Part shown: positions 1 through 12,012 of the stretch, piece by piece
Layout: every line of letters begins with the position of its first letter
How positions within the stretch are numbered: the first letter of the stretch is position 1
Origin: Polytrichum commune
Lineage: Eukaryota; Streptophyta; Polytrichopsida; Polytrichales; Polytrichaceae
Length of the DNA stretch: 64,000 nt
Direction: 5' to 3'
NCBI GenBank assembly: GCA_950295325.1
Contig: OX485807.1
Location: forward strand, 24,277,666-24,341,665
The notes under the pieces: model-generated
The model's database searches: none
Seen by the model: only the letters and a program-made list of their open reading frames with translations
Told to the model about the DNA's origin: nothing
Made by a program: the position numbers and the translations under genes

Positions 1-1184
1 TCATGGGTTTGTTTTGTTCCCGGGGGGTGGACCCTTTATTGGAAAACCTCCGGCGTTCCATTCCTTCGCTTTCCCCCATGGACCTACCTTTCAACACCAA
101 ACAAGCCATGTCAATAATAACCTCCAAGAAGCCACCCGAGCACCGCCAAACCCCTCCCAATGATAACCCCAAAGTAGAATAGGAGGGTGAAAAGGTGAAA
201 GACCCATGAAGATTCACAAAGGGCTTTCCATGTGTCACCCCCAAGCTCCTATGACTCGGGGGAGGCAACATGATGGAACCCGTGTAAAGGCCTCGTTCAA
301 CGGCTAGAGGGCATTATTGCATATAGCGTACCTCTCATTTTATCCAACATACAAACCACCACATAGTATGCACGGAGACAATTCGTATGTAGGTTGATTT
401 GGCATTGGAATGAGAATCAAACATAATGAACTAGAGTTATCCAAGTCATTGGGGATGAGTCAATCATAAACTTATAGGGAGTCAAATTATTACTCTTGAA
501 TGAATAACATGTGAATTCCAAATAGTAAGTGACACTAAGTACCATATATAATGTAGTGGAAATGAATGAATTGGCCCCCAACTTAACGTGGACTTCTTTG
601 TACTAGATCCTCTCCATCCAAAGATATACGAGATTAATAAGATGTCACAACCTGACTCCGCGTTCAAAACATTTTTGGTTGTGTAAGCTTATGGTTGATT
701 CATCCATGTTTACTCCCACTAAATTACAAGAAGAGGTCTTAGTGAGCATGCAAATGACAAGTGTCACATGGTGATGCTAATGGTCAACCTTGTTGGTCCC
801 TAGTGTAACCTAACACGTGCCTCAATATAGGATGAGTGACACTACATCTCATTAACTGTGTAGGCTACATTGATCATCATGTTGAGTGTGTGTTATTATT
901 TGTAGTTACATAGTGCTATAACTATGTAACTAAATTTTACCAAGCAAAGTCGCGTATGCTCTATACTGTCCGAACAACCTATAAAATTGAACTTCATTAG
1001 TAAAACTGAACTCCTCACCCATACGTTATTACATTGCGTAACCCTGAATAGTAACACATACTAATTGGGATAATCAGTGTTGTTATGTGTATTCCGGGTT
1101 CAAATTTGGTAGGCATTAATAGGAGATCTCCAAGCTCCTAGAGGTTCCAAATGTTTCACACCTTGGACAACTAACCAACTAATT
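1..1184. other. intergenic, no gene seen
   Basis: AT-rich sequence with only short, unsupported reading frames. A stretch near 735-835 resembles 30110-30250 (both carry a 'gcatgcaaatgacaagtgtca'-like phrase), so part of it is probably a dispersed repeat. No protein family, RNA gene or complete transposon end was recognised. Confidence 0.6.
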
Positions 1185-1600
1185 CAACTATTAGTTAACT
1201 AGTTGCCTTTTGTAACTATAGTTGTTTGCGATTTAACTTGTCAAAAATTGTAGTTAACTATAGTGATACCTAGATAACTAAAGTTGAGTGTAGCATGTTC
1301 ATGTGATTCAATTGTAGTGTCACTAGTGTATTATTTGTGTTGGTGTCCATGGAGGTTGTTCCGGAGCCCAACACTGTGAGTGATTGTATAAAGGCGTTTC
1401 TTGATGATGCTTAGTGGCATGAGCATATGAAAGACCCTCAATTGAAACAAATCAAGAGGCGAACTTCTTCGAATATAGAACACTTGATTTTTTTTTTTTC
1501 TAGTTAACTATAGTTGTTCTTCAAATTGGTTTGAAAACTAATTATGGTTAACTATAGTTGTTCCCTACAATGTATTGAAAAAAATTCTAGTTAAACTGCA
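1185..1600. repeat. clustered TAGTTAACTATAGTTGTT repeats
   Basis: The motif TAGTTAACTATAGTTGTT and close variants recur near 1190-1225, 1247-1275, 1500-1520, 1544-1565 and 1589-1610. The core GTTAAC is palindromic. Spacing is irregular, so this is a cluster rather than a tandem array. The function is unknown; it may be the end of an old repeat or a cluster of MYB-like binding sites. Confidence 0.45.
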
Positions 1601-1739
1601 GTTATTTGGCATTTGTTCAAGGTCTGAAATGTTTCCACCCTCGACTTGCTTGAGTGGCACAAGCTCTTGGCCCTTTGCCGACCGAGAACTGTCAAAATTT
1701 TAATCTTATACAAAGAATAAAAGCCTTAAGTAAAGGAAG

Positions 1740-2240
1740 GGCCGGAGGGGGTGTACACTGAGGACGCATAATAAAGAAGGGGGATGGGCATTAGGGGGGA
1801 TCATAAGTGACCGGGAGGGAAGGACGTTCCCACGTTCTCTTGCAGATGGGAACGGCGTCATGGAAGCCGCGTGAAGGAGGTCTGCCGAAATCTACATTCC
1901 GGGAAGATTCCGGGGCGCTCGCTACCGTCCAAGTGAAGGTGGGGCCCATGCACTGACTGCCGCCCACATTATTTTGTCCTTTTCTCGGTAACCGCGGCCA
2001 GGGAGCAGGTGCCACGTGGAGAGTCAGTAACGGGAATCCTAACTGTAGGGGGGCAACTACTTAACTGTATTAATGGGCCCCACCGCTCTTCAGTTATTTT
2101 CGTTATTAACTTACCCCCATCATCATGGTTCATGCAAAAGACAAGCGGCCCAACGCTAAGGGAAAAGTCAAAAAAGAAAGAAAATTTCCTTACCCCCCCC
2201 CTTTCTCTCCTTCCTTCCTTCTTTTGGTTTTGAAGTAGGA
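1740..2240. other. GC-rich island without a supported gene
   Basis: About 500 bp clearly richer in G+C and CpG than its surroundings, with a CACGTGG G-box-like site near 2012, a run of nine C at 2193-2201 and a CT-rich tail. Short open frames exist on both strands (about 74 codons each), but none resembles a known protein. It could be an orphan promoter or first exon, or an old insertion. Confidence 0.4.
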
Positions 2241-2318
2241 TCCCAAAAGAGCTTTGTTATTTTGGTTTAGGGCTTGGGCTTGGACAAGGGAGACCGCTCC
2301 CATGGGACTTGACCCTAA

Positions 2319-2763
2319 GGGGCGGTTTACACTATGGACCATGAAGTCGTCCCACGGCCGTCTAAGCGATGTGATTGGACGTTGAAGTCGTCCCGGGACG
2401 ACTTGGGTTTACACCAAGGAAAAAATGGCAGAGTGACCACGGAGGTTGAGGTCCACAAAATATTATTTTTTAAGCCTACTCTATCCACTGCCATGGTCCA
2501 ACGGGTTTTCCGTTGGGACAAGCAAAAGAGGTGGTCCGGGAAAAAGAGCAAGGGCCCATGTCAGAAAAATGCCGTTTTAAGCCTTTTTGGTGCATGGTCA
2601 TTCTTCATGGTCCACATTCGGTTTACACCTAGTGAAGGGCCCATGAACCATGAAAACTAATATTTTAGTAACTCGGACCATGGAAGTCGTCCCATGAAGT
2701 CGTCCCACGCAAAATAGGCCTCTTACGTGGGACGACTTCATGGTCCATAGTGTAAACCGCCCC
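2319..2763. mobile_element. PIF/Harbinger-type MITE, family A, complete copy
   Basis: A 445-bp element with perfect terminal inverted repeats of about 37 bp starting GGGGCGGTTTACACTATGG, flanked by the 3-bp direct repeat TAA (2316-2318 and 2764-2766). A 3-bp TAA/TTA target duplication with a GGG-starting TIR is the mark of PIF/Harbinger (Tourist-like) MITEs. The TIR motif GGTTTACAC recurs internally near 2405 and 2625, as subterminal transposase sites often do. It has no coding capacity. Diverged copies occur at 2767-2936, 3845-4096 and 29341-29915. Confidence 0.85.
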
Positions 2764-2766
2764 TAA

Positions 2767-2936
2767 GGGCCCGTTTACACTATGGACCATGAAGTCGGAC
2801 CATGGAAGAGGGCCCTTTTCAATGGGCTGAGTTCATGGTCCGAGTTCTTGAGAAATTAGTTTTGAAAGCCTTGGGCCCCTCACTAGGTGTAAACCGAATG
2901 TGGATCAAGAAGAATGACCATGCACCAGAAAGTGAA
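2767..2936. mobile_element. family A MITE, truncated, abutting the previous copy
   Basis: It begins GGGCCCGTTTACACTATGG immediately after the TAA that ends the previous element, so the two share one target site. Positions 2820-2936 are the reverse complement of about 2585-2690 in the neighbouring copy. No right-hand TIR is visible, so only about one half survives. Confidence 0.7.
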
Positions 2937-3844
2937 TGTGCTGATTTCATTTATTCATTTTAATACATGCCCAAAAAGGACATTTTTGAGAAAAATTCAA
3001 GTTTGACCATTCTCTTGTCTTCTCTTGGGCTTCACTTGTCTTCACTTCTTGTTAAATGTGTCAAAGATGTGGCTTTCAATTTTTACAAAAAAAAATGAGC
3101 GATTTTTGATTTGTACATCTTCAATGTAATTCACATGTGACATGTACCTTTTGTCGTCATTACACTAAATAAGATGTGTAGTGTTTGATTATGTTCACTG
3201 TTGTTACCACCGTACCTTGCTCAACACTAATTTTCAATTCTTTGGTAGTGTTAGAAGATTTCCTAGAAGACATGTTGGAATTCTCCTTTTATCAGTGTTA
3301 ATTTTTTTTTTCATATCCTTACTAACACTAAATTAAAACATGTAACTTCCACATATTACCATAGTTGATATTTAGTGTATGCGTTCATATTTACTGTATC
3401 AAACACTAAATATCATGTTTAGTATAGTAGAAAACTATGCAAAGAAAAACTGCAATCGTTTTCCCATTGCGGTTCTTCTGACCACCCTGGTCTACAATTG
3501 CTAAACAACTGCAATGTTTTCTTTTTCGTTTTTCAACTGTAATTTTTAATTTTTTTTGGGGCGTGTAATATACCGTTGGAAAGGTATTTTCAAGACCTTT
3601 CCAACCGTATATCACAATCCCCCAAATTCAAAACATTTCATTTGGTAGGACGAAAACACAAATGTGCGCTCAAATTCTTGAGTTCTAGATGTCCCACATT
3701 GTTTGATGAAATATGTAGGAGCAAGTTTAAGTGGTAGGGCATGGAAGAAATGGTATGTCTCATGGGCTATGATATGATCTAGGCACATAGAGGGTGGACT
3801 TGCTTCTCAAGATTCAACACATCATATAATGTTGTTATAATATT
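2937..3844. other. intergenic; one strong hairpin
   Basis: No gene recognised. It contains a hairpin at 3570-3610 (16-bp arms with a single mismatch, 9-base loop) within AT-rich DNA. The rest shows only short open frames. Confidence 0.5.
3570..3610. repeat. short perfect-type hairpin
   Basis: The left arm ATACCGTTGGAAAGGT (3570-3585) pairs with ACCTTTCCAACCGTAT (3595-3610), one mismatch, across a 9-base loop. It may be the core of a small foldback element or only a chance palindrome; no target duplication was identified. Confidence 0.5.
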
Positions 3845-4096
3845 TTTTCTCTGCCATGGGACCCTGCCTCTTCCTACCATACCACCTCTCTTGCCTCTCC
3901 CACCGCAAAACCCGTTGGACCGTGTCAGTGCATTTATTGGGCCTTGAAAATTGTATTTTGGGGACCTCGACCTTCATGGTCCCTTGGCCATTTTTTTTCC
4001 TTTGTGTAAACCAAAGTGGTCCCGGGATGAGTTCAACAACCAATCAACACTCTTACAACACCCTGGTCTAACTTGGTCCATAGTGTAAACCGGCCC
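3845..4096. mobile_element. family A MITE, partial
   Basis: It ends in the inverted family A terminus (GGTCCATAGTGTAAACCGGCCC, 4075-4096). Its body aligns in reverse with about 2334-2560 of the complete copy, including the AAAACCCGTTGGACC segment. The other terminus is missing or too diverged to place. Confidence 0.65.
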
Positions 4097-4928
4097 TGAG
4101 ACCGTATGTTTTTGTGGCAAGTTTTGAGGGGAGGGTTTGATGTATGTAGGTGGGCCATGGAAGTCCACCCGATTTGAGTTCGTGGCCATGACGACTTTAG
4201 TTTTCACACTTCGTTTGTACTCGACTTCTCTTTCTTTCTTTTGGGTGGTGCATTATGGGCACAACTTCTTTATCCATAAAAGTCCTAAGAGATTGCGCAT
4301 TATACATTGCCTTAATAGAGTTCATGAGTGGCAATGCTGCCATCAAGCATGTCATTTACATGTGATGTTTTGGATGTAATGTGTTTCATGTGTTGTTGTA
4401 ATTCAACAAACAACCATGCATGCATATGTCGTATGTATTTTAAATTGAGTTCATTGATTAGGAATGCAATTGCGAAGAAGTCCCTTCCTTGATACTTGGC
4501 TTCATGGATTGATAAATCTAGTGGCATGTGTGTTATTGGACATGCTTAGTTTAAAACTTGCACATTGGGCATTTTGGAATATAGTCCTCGGTCTATCGAT
4601 TGCCCATTCACCTTTCACCCCATTGAGGAGGTAGAGCATAACTCATTTGATGGCCCTCTCTTGTCCCAAGATCAACCATCCCATGATATGATGATGAGAT
4701 TTCAACGTCGGTTGCTATGCAATCATGGGAGGCCACACCACAAAAAATAAAATCCAAAGAAGTGTGGATCTAAGGATGCTCACTTGTGGTACAAATCTAG
4801 CCTATGTCGGTGGTGTTGCCACCATCCGAAGGCATTGCACGGCTCTAAACCTCGAAGAGGAATCTTTCCCCATCTTTCCAACAATCTCAATGTGTGCCAA
4901 TGCATCCATAAGAACATCATGTTGTTCC
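4097..4928. other. intergenic, no gene seen
   Basis: Only short overlapping frames on the plus strand (for example 4565-4750), none recognised and none supported by splice signals. Possibly a decayed mobile-element coding region, but nothing identifies it. Confidence 0.5.
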
Positions 4929-4931
4929 TAA

Positions 4932-5433
4932 GGGGCGGTTTACACTATGGACCAAGAGCCATGACCAAGAAAATTAAATCATTTTCATGGTCATAGCTCT
5001 TGGCCAAGAGCCATGACCATGAAAAATAAAAAATGGATTTTTGAGTGGCTTGGTCACTCTTGTAGTGTAAAGTGGATTTGGACCGGGACAACTTTGGGCT
5101 GATTTTTTTAATATAAATACAGTATCGTCAAAAAAAATTCGGGAAAAAAAAATATTAAAAAAAAATTCGGCCAATGGCTGATTTTCAGCCTTACGGCTCC
5201 CTTGATTTCCGTTGAGTCGAGCATTTTGCCTCACCTCAACGGAAAACCCGTTGGACCATGGCACATTATCCAAATGGTAGATTTTAGTAGTTTTTGGGGA
5301 CCTCAAAGTTAGTGGTCATTCTCCTTTTTTCAAGGTAGTGTAAAGCCAAATGGGACCAAGAGCACTTTACTCTCCAATCACAGATTTTAGAATTTCATGG
5401 TCATGGCTCTTGGTCCATAGTGTAAACCGCCCC
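4932..5433. mobile_element. PIF/Harbinger-type MITE, family A subtype 2
   Basis: A 502-bp element with TIRs GGGGCGGTTTACACTATGGACC at both ends and TAA direct repeats at 4929-4931 and 5434-5436. The outer 22 bp match family A, but the adjoining sequence (AGAGCCATGACCA) matches the inside of family B copies such as 17004-17508, so this element bridges the two families. The centre keeps the AAAACCCGTTGGACC segment of family A. Non-coding. Confidence 0.85.
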
Positions 5434-5436
5434 TAA

Positions 5437-8400
5437 GATTTGTGTTTTGATTGAGAACACATCTATCACAAAGACGATACCATAAGGTTTTGGTGGTATG
5501 ATCCTTGTGGATACTTACAACTTTATCAAAATAGTAAGGGGCAAGGGTTTCACGCATGAATGATGTGGAGTTGATTTTGTTTACCATTCGTGATTGTTTA
5601 CATTGAATTTGTTCCAGTACATAGGTCCTCTTCTTCGGTGCATGGAGGCATTCGTTTGATGATGGCAGATATCCCAAAGAGACTCCCAATGTGGTCCTCA
5701 TTTGGAATGAACATGTCACATATAAAGTAGAGGCCAATTTTGAGTTCGCATACTCCATTTTTCACGATGATGCAACAATAATTATTCTCGTTCCCAAATT
5801 CAAAAAGCAAGAGATGACAATAGAAGTTTTTCTCTAACTATTCTATTCAGGCTCATACATGATTGGTGGGTGTCAACAAGATGAAATTATGTTCTCCACT
5901 GAAAAGCTCTTTAAATGTGTTTAACAAATCCAAACCTTTGAAGCTTACGATCGATGTAATATTATGACTTTTTTTGTGTGTTTTTAAAAGTTTACATTAG
6001 TATGTTGTGGCTTTTATCATTAGCAGACTAAATGTTTCTGCATCTTTCTCTTAATTTGTGCCCATGAAACACGTAGCGCATTCAAATTCCAAAAGGATAC
6101 AAATTTGAATACAAACGTTAATGTGGAGGATGATGACAATCTTTTCAACCGCATCACAAAGGACACACATCTTTTGAAATGAAGGTGAATCCTAGAGAGG
6201 TCTCTGAGAGAAGGGCCATCTTATGTTGTAAGTCTTCATTGAGGCATGTGTGAAACATGGAGATATTGTTTCTTGACACTTTGGCATCCAAATGTAATTG
6301 TGTATTGAATTTAATTTCACGCTTTGCCGAGGGTGATTTGAATATTGTTGACGTTGATGTGACCTTGAAATAAAATGTTATTACATGTCTTTGCATACAT
6401 GCTTTTCGACAAAGTAGACTCAATTTGATTGCATATGAAGAGGAGGTTTCCATATTTAAGAAGGTGCATGTGCGTCTCAAAGACAAAGAAGTGCATGCCA
6501 AGGACGTCCCTAATGATAAAAATGGCCTCTCTCATTGATGATGATGGACTAATTTAGCCTTGAGTGAATCGTACCCACTTGGGTATGTAAGTCTAAGTTT
6601 GTTGCAATTGCTTTGACAGTATTGGCATTTTGATATATGCATCATACCCAACATGTATGTGAATTTATATGTGTAGACAATTAGCATCTATTTCATCCCC
6701 ACCTTCCAGGCATGTGCTGCCATATTATGTTGAACACACTACCATGGCCATGGCCATGCATCCACTCCACCTAGTTGCTCATGGGAATAATCTTGAGATC
6801 CACATATTTTAGTTTATTTGTAAGTAGAAGCATTGGAGACAATTGATGTAATGCATCTAGTGATAATACATAGTGCATAGCAACACTCAATAAATATACT
6901 GCAATATGGCGAAATGGATGTTTTCATTAAGAAACACACATGGTGTTCAACTAGAAAGAATTAGCTCATGTCATGGTTGAATGTGTAAGAGAGATAGAAT
7001 AAAAAAATAGCTACATAATCTTGTGATAGGAGCGTAGGCTATAGGCAAGAGTTGCCTTTATAGGATAGAAAAGTCAGTGATCCATGATATGGCCTAGCAA
7101 TACATTTGATACATTGAGTGATACAAATAAAAGACATGACTTAGTTTTCATGATTTTGATGTGATTATGTGGGGTTAGGGAAAGCTTATGAAGAAATTGT
7201 TGGAGTTGTGTTGTGTCAGTGAATATGATGTTGTGATAAAGTGGTTGTCATGATTGATGTATGTCCTTTGGCTATAGTCATTTAAGTTGGTGGGCAATTC
7301 GGCCAAAGGCAAGCCACCATAAAGAAGAAGGGCAGTGGTTGATGTGACAAGACAAATCCTTATTCATAATTGAACATGGACCGATTTGTTCCACAACAAA
7401 TTAACGATAACCATTGCTTGATAAATTCTAGAAGGCTATATGAGTTTTATTCAGGATAGACTATGCGTCAATTAAGTAATTTGTAATTGGCGAGAGTATA
7501 GCCAAACACATTTAAAAGTTAAGATGAAAATCTTTGTAAATTTGGAAAGTTTAGTAGATATTGGCAATGTTCTTACAACATAATAGTTGAATGAGCAAGG
7601 TCAATCACAACCAACAAGCTAGGTGTATAGCCAAGAGAAGGGCAAGGTAATTAGAGAAATTATTGTAAGAGGTACAAAGTTTGAACTACCATGTACTATA
7701 GTTTAGGCAATGAGAGAGTTGAATAAAAAATAAATGCATAGAAAGGTAAGAGCAACTTGACCCTATTATTTAGCTATAAACTGGTTTATTGCCTACATAA
7801 TTCTAAACAATAATTTGAACGCATGAACTTCAAAGCTAGATGGTGGACTCTTCATATCACATACAAACTAATGTGTGTGTAGAAAGGGGTAATGTTTGAG
7901 GCATTAGGATACATAATATACATAAAGGACATGTTTTTTTTGAAGTGTATACATTAAAAAAATTATATATCAAAATTTTGAAGTAAAGGTAGATTTACAA
8001 AAAGGGGGCCGTAAGATTTATTGACAATAGATATGTTAGTTTCATCCAATTGACATTTTCATTCATTATTTTCATATAGTTATAGTCCCCAATGACTACC
8101 CTATCCATTTGTGTTAGGGTTTGCATTTAGGTTCTAGGTTTTTACAAACTATAGGTTCTTGGAGCGCTCCTTTGCTCCCTTGAGTTCTTCTCTTTGGATT
8201 GTGGCTAAGAAATTGTGCTCTTGTCTTTGTTTCTTTGATGCCATTGTTGAGTCACATCCTATGGTTGAAAATCTATCTCAATGACATCGTCATTTTCATT
8301 GGAAAGTGAAGTGGATTTTATATGTAATAAAGGTGTACTCATTTCATGATTTATATTCGGTAAATGTAGTGGAGGCATTTATCACATTAAATTGGACAAC

Positions 8401-8884
8401 TTAGCATAAATACAAGAGTCCATTTTGTAGCCTACCATTAGTAAGTGTATATTTGTTTCTCTCTATAAATTTCTTGTATATAAGGGGTTTCATTTTATAG
8501 TGACCTGCACTTGTCATTTAGGATTCCAATGAAGAGTCCTCCTCTTGCCTTTAAAGTGATGTTTACAAGCTTGATCCACCATGCCATACCTTTAGATTGA
8601 AGTGGTAGCCATAGTCTCCGTGAGACTAAATTGATGGTCTGAAAGTTAAATCTAACTATAGCCTATTTCCATTCATGACAACTCAGTTCAATTACAGAAT
8701 GGATACATGGACAGACACAAAACACTATCTTAGTTATCCTAGGGACCAGGACTCTGAGTTGTTTTCTTTGGTTGTTTGGAGTGATAGCAAAAACCTACCT
8801 ATAATAGCATTTGGATGTGTTTTTTGTGTGCCCTAATGTTTAAATTCAGGTGAAGGTGTGCTTATGTAATGATGAATTTGTAAA
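5437..8884. other. long intergenic stretch, nothing recognised
   Basis: About 3.4 kb of AT-rich sequence with open frames up to 123 codons (5387-5758, minus) that overlap a MITE end and resemble no known protein. No TIR pair, tRNA or gene was found. Confidence 0.55.
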
Positions 8885-9035
8885 AGGCAATGTTGACATT
8901 GTGTTATTCCATACTATCATGTAGTATACTAATTCTCTTTTTATCATGCATCCATGTTAACACTACAAAACTCCTTGATATCATGTACACTTTGGTTACC
9001 GCAAGCGTGATATTACAAAGTTTAGAATGTAATTT
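8885..9035 (+). repeat. dispersed repeat family C, copy 1
   Basis: It matches 28160-28310 and 60829-60972 along most of its length (shared phrases include TGTTATTCCATA, CATCCATGTTAA and GTGATATTACAAAGTTTAGA). The other two copies extend about 200 bp further upstream. The class is unknown; no TIRs were identified. Confidence 0.65.
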
Positions 9036-10510
9036 CATACTCATGTATCTTCTTTATGTATACAAAATGACATTGGACATTGAAAAGACATTTTCTTGAA
9101 AAACATTGATAATATGACATTTGAGGCCAAAATAACATATTATGAAAAATACAACACTTTCCTGCACAACCAAATGTCTCCTAATCAAGAGGGAGAACAA
9201 TACAAGACGCCCATAATCTGGTCAATGAACTCTAACCTCTAGAATAGGCATATAAAATCCATTTCAAAGAAATCAAATTCTCAAATTATGTTTAGTAATT
9301 TTGTACATGTGCATATATTTTAATCCAAGGTCCCCATCCATCAAGTCAACCAAATTTAGAAGAAAAAAAATTCACTAGGTGCCCCAACTTAACAACTTCC
9401 ACTTTGTGATTGTTGGATCTTCTCAATTTTTTTTGGAGTGATGATATATACCATTAGAGTGGAAAGTTTTGAACAACAAAGCACATAAGAGAACTCAATC
9501 TCTTCTTTCCCCATGTTCAACTTAGGATGTTCACACCATCATTATCAAGTTGGATTCTACATTCATGTGGCCAAATAAAACAATTGTTGGTGATAGTGGG
9601 CTCAAATGCCTTCAACATTGAGGGTGGTATGAGAATATGAAGTTCACTGGAATGCACCCAGTAAATGAATTCTTCTTTCCCTCCAAAGGTGTTCACTTCT
9701 AAGTGTAGAGCACCCCTCACATTACTTAGGACATGGAGATGAAGGACACCGCGTGCGCTGGCACCTTCAGAAACATGCCCGCCTCGGTCTCCACGATTCT
9801 ATTTTCCTTCCGATCCAAAGCCCAACAATTTCTTCCCAATTTTTTTGGGGGCCATTGGCCCATGCAAACCTTTTTTTTGGGGGGGGGGGGGGCATCAATG
9901 CAACTTGAAAATGTCTCTTGCAACCACTAAGTGGTTGTGTTCGATACTGTGGATGGTTACATCACGCTTCTTGAGCTATGTGGTTACAAAGGCCCGTAAG
10001 CCCATGTTACAGGTTACCCATGGTTACCAAGGTCGTGGGGAGGCTACACACCATTGCCATGGTTACAAGAGAGGGCAGTGGTTACAAATCTTCATTGGAA
10101 ATAAAGGCCTAGGGCTACAACTATGGCCCATGTACATGTTTTTAGCTAATGGGAGTGACATGACTGTCACCCATGGCACTTGAAAGCTGAACACACGCAT
10201 ATGGGTGAGGCATGGTTTAGGATTCCACATGACACCAGATGGTGAACTGGCCACGTAACCAGGGCATCTTGCCATGACTCAAATTCAACCCTAATTTCAG
10301 GGCTAACCCTACATCGGAGCCCTAAGCAAGCTTGCACGAAGCTTGCAATCATGTTGGAAGTGGATTCCGTGCTGCATTGTTTCTCACACATTGAACATTA
10401 GACAAACAACATGTTTCCAATGGAGAATTAGAAACATCGTGTGTATTGCGTTCTCTTGTACATGTAGTTCGCATGAAGACATTTGCACAGTAGTGGGTGC
10501 CATTCATGGG
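9036..10510. other. intergenic with a 14-G run
   Basis: No gene recognised. It has a run of 14 G at 9879-9892 directly after eight T. From about 9950 to 10100 the word GGTTAC recurs at irregular spacing, a degenerate low-complexity zone that produces the overlapping short frames there. Confidence 0.5.
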
Positions 10511-10755
10511 CCGGGGATTCGTGGCACTCAAGTAAAATCATCCGTGCGGATGAATAAAAACACATGAATCATCTAAATGGCTATTTTTGGGCAATTTGAT
10601 TCCAGAAATAGACTCAAAGACCCCGAATTAGTCTAGTGACGTCACATTCGAATGAATCGGCCCTCAATCCCATAGGGGGGCTTTTTTTATTGGAGCCACT
10701 TCATCCACGATATCTTGGATGGATGATTTTACTTGAGTGCCACGAATCCCCAACC
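10511..10755. mobile_element. small TIR element with 11-bp flanking direct repeats (MULE-like)
   Basis: Perfect inverted repeats of about 31 bp (GGGGATTCGTGGCACTCAAG... at 10513 and its complement ending at 10751) enclose about 175 bp. The 11-bp sequence CCATTCATGGG is directly repeated at 10500-10510 and 10756-10766. Target duplications of 9-11 bp with long TIRs suit Mutator-like MITEs; the superfamily call is inference. The perfect TIRs suggest a young insertion. Confidence 0.75.
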
Positions 10756-10766
10756 CCATTCATGGG

Positions 10767-11431
10767 GTGTGTAGAGTATCCCAGGGTGTAGGATGGCCAC
10801 AATTGTACATCGATTATTGTGGCGGTGCTTTGTAAAGGAAATGGATTTGCTCACATTGTGTAGGGTTGTCTGTCCGATGTAGCAATTACAAGATTGCATG
10901 CTCCTCCTTCCTTCAATGTGGGCTTACATAGAGACACAAGGAGCATGTTTAGGGTTTTGATTGAATCCTCTTTGGCCATGTCTAGGCAAGTTTTTTCATG
11001 AACCTCAAAATTCAGCTTCATGTGAGCATTAAAATTGTTCGCAACACACAACAATGTCCGCAATATATCGTAATGTACTTGAACACCTCCCAATGGTAGA
11101 TGCAATTCATCCTAGGATTTTAGTATATCTTCATACATGAGGGAAGCTATCTCATGAGTGATGAGTAGTGAGCAATAAATCCAAGTTCAGTAAATGTGCA
11201 TGGGTATAGGGTTCATAATTTAAACTTGACATGTTTATTAACTGCATATTTTCAATTGTAAACTGCAAAATATTAAATGAAGCAAGAATGAAGGGGCCAA
11301 ATTATCAAAAACCATTTAGTGTACTTTCTAACCATTGCTGATTTTTATTATAACAATCCGAATCAATACATGTCATTTACCGACAGTCTCATACATGTAG
11401 CTTAACACAACACTTGCAATAATATTCACAC
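10767..11431. other. intergenic; 3' flank of a SWIM-module remnant
   Basis: An 85-codon minus-strand frame (10851-11105) is not recognised. At 11145-11185 the sequence around 'gatgagtagtgagcaat' resembles 30265-30300 and, inverted, 44295-44330. The same words therefore flank all three SWIM-module copies, so the repeat unit probably extends this far. Confidence 0.45.
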
Positions 11432-11600
11432 TCTAGAACACCATTAAGTTCAAGTAGTCGTATAACCTCGTTGTAAGTATATGTAGGTGCATGCATGTTA
11501 CTCATGTTATCCACATTGCATAGAAATCTAAACGCATTATAAAGATGTTGTTGTACACCCTTTCCTTTTCTTTACCAAAGAGATGTAAGAGATGGTTGTA
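11432..11600 (-). pseudogene. SWIM-module remnant, copy 1 (C-terminal end only)
   Basis: Read on the minus strand, it encodes a decayed peptide (HLYNAFRFLC then PTYTYNEVIRLLEL) that matches the C-terminal segments of the modules at 31060-31980 (minus) and 43128-44022 (plus). Only the part from the last SWIM histidine onward can be followed. The upstream zinc-binding cysteines are not recognisable here. Family assignment rests on similarity between the copies. Confidence 0.6.
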
Positions 11601-11980
11601 CAAGAGATGGAGTCGTGCAACTACCTGGCCATTGACTCAAAGATGATGCGAAAGACCAACGGTGCAGGCCAAAGGAAGGCCACTAGAAGGAAGATAGCTA
11701 GTGGCGATGGAGGCAATGGAGGCGTGGACAAGGTGGAGAAGTGTGTGCAACCATATAAAGACAATGTTATGACGAGGCATGGCAAAGGGCAAGGATCTAG
11801 TAGCTCAAACAAGCACAAGGTGTCTAAGATTCAAGTCACTAATGCCAACAAAAAAAGCCAATTTCATGCCTGAGGAAGCGGAAGAAGATATGGGGTATTG
11901 AGCAATTATGTTAGAAGGACTCAAAGATGTTGCCATTCCTACCACTTAGGTGAGTGCCCATTTATATAAGTTCATATATA

Positions 11981-12012
<32 letters not shown>

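Noticed and set aside
5387-5758. 123-codon minus-strand frame
   Set aside because: It begins in unrecognised DNA and ends in a MITE terminus; no family and no splice or promoter support.
11592-11873. 93-codon basic frame
   Set aside because: Low-complexity composition, unrecognised, and directly upstream of a transposon relic on the other strand.
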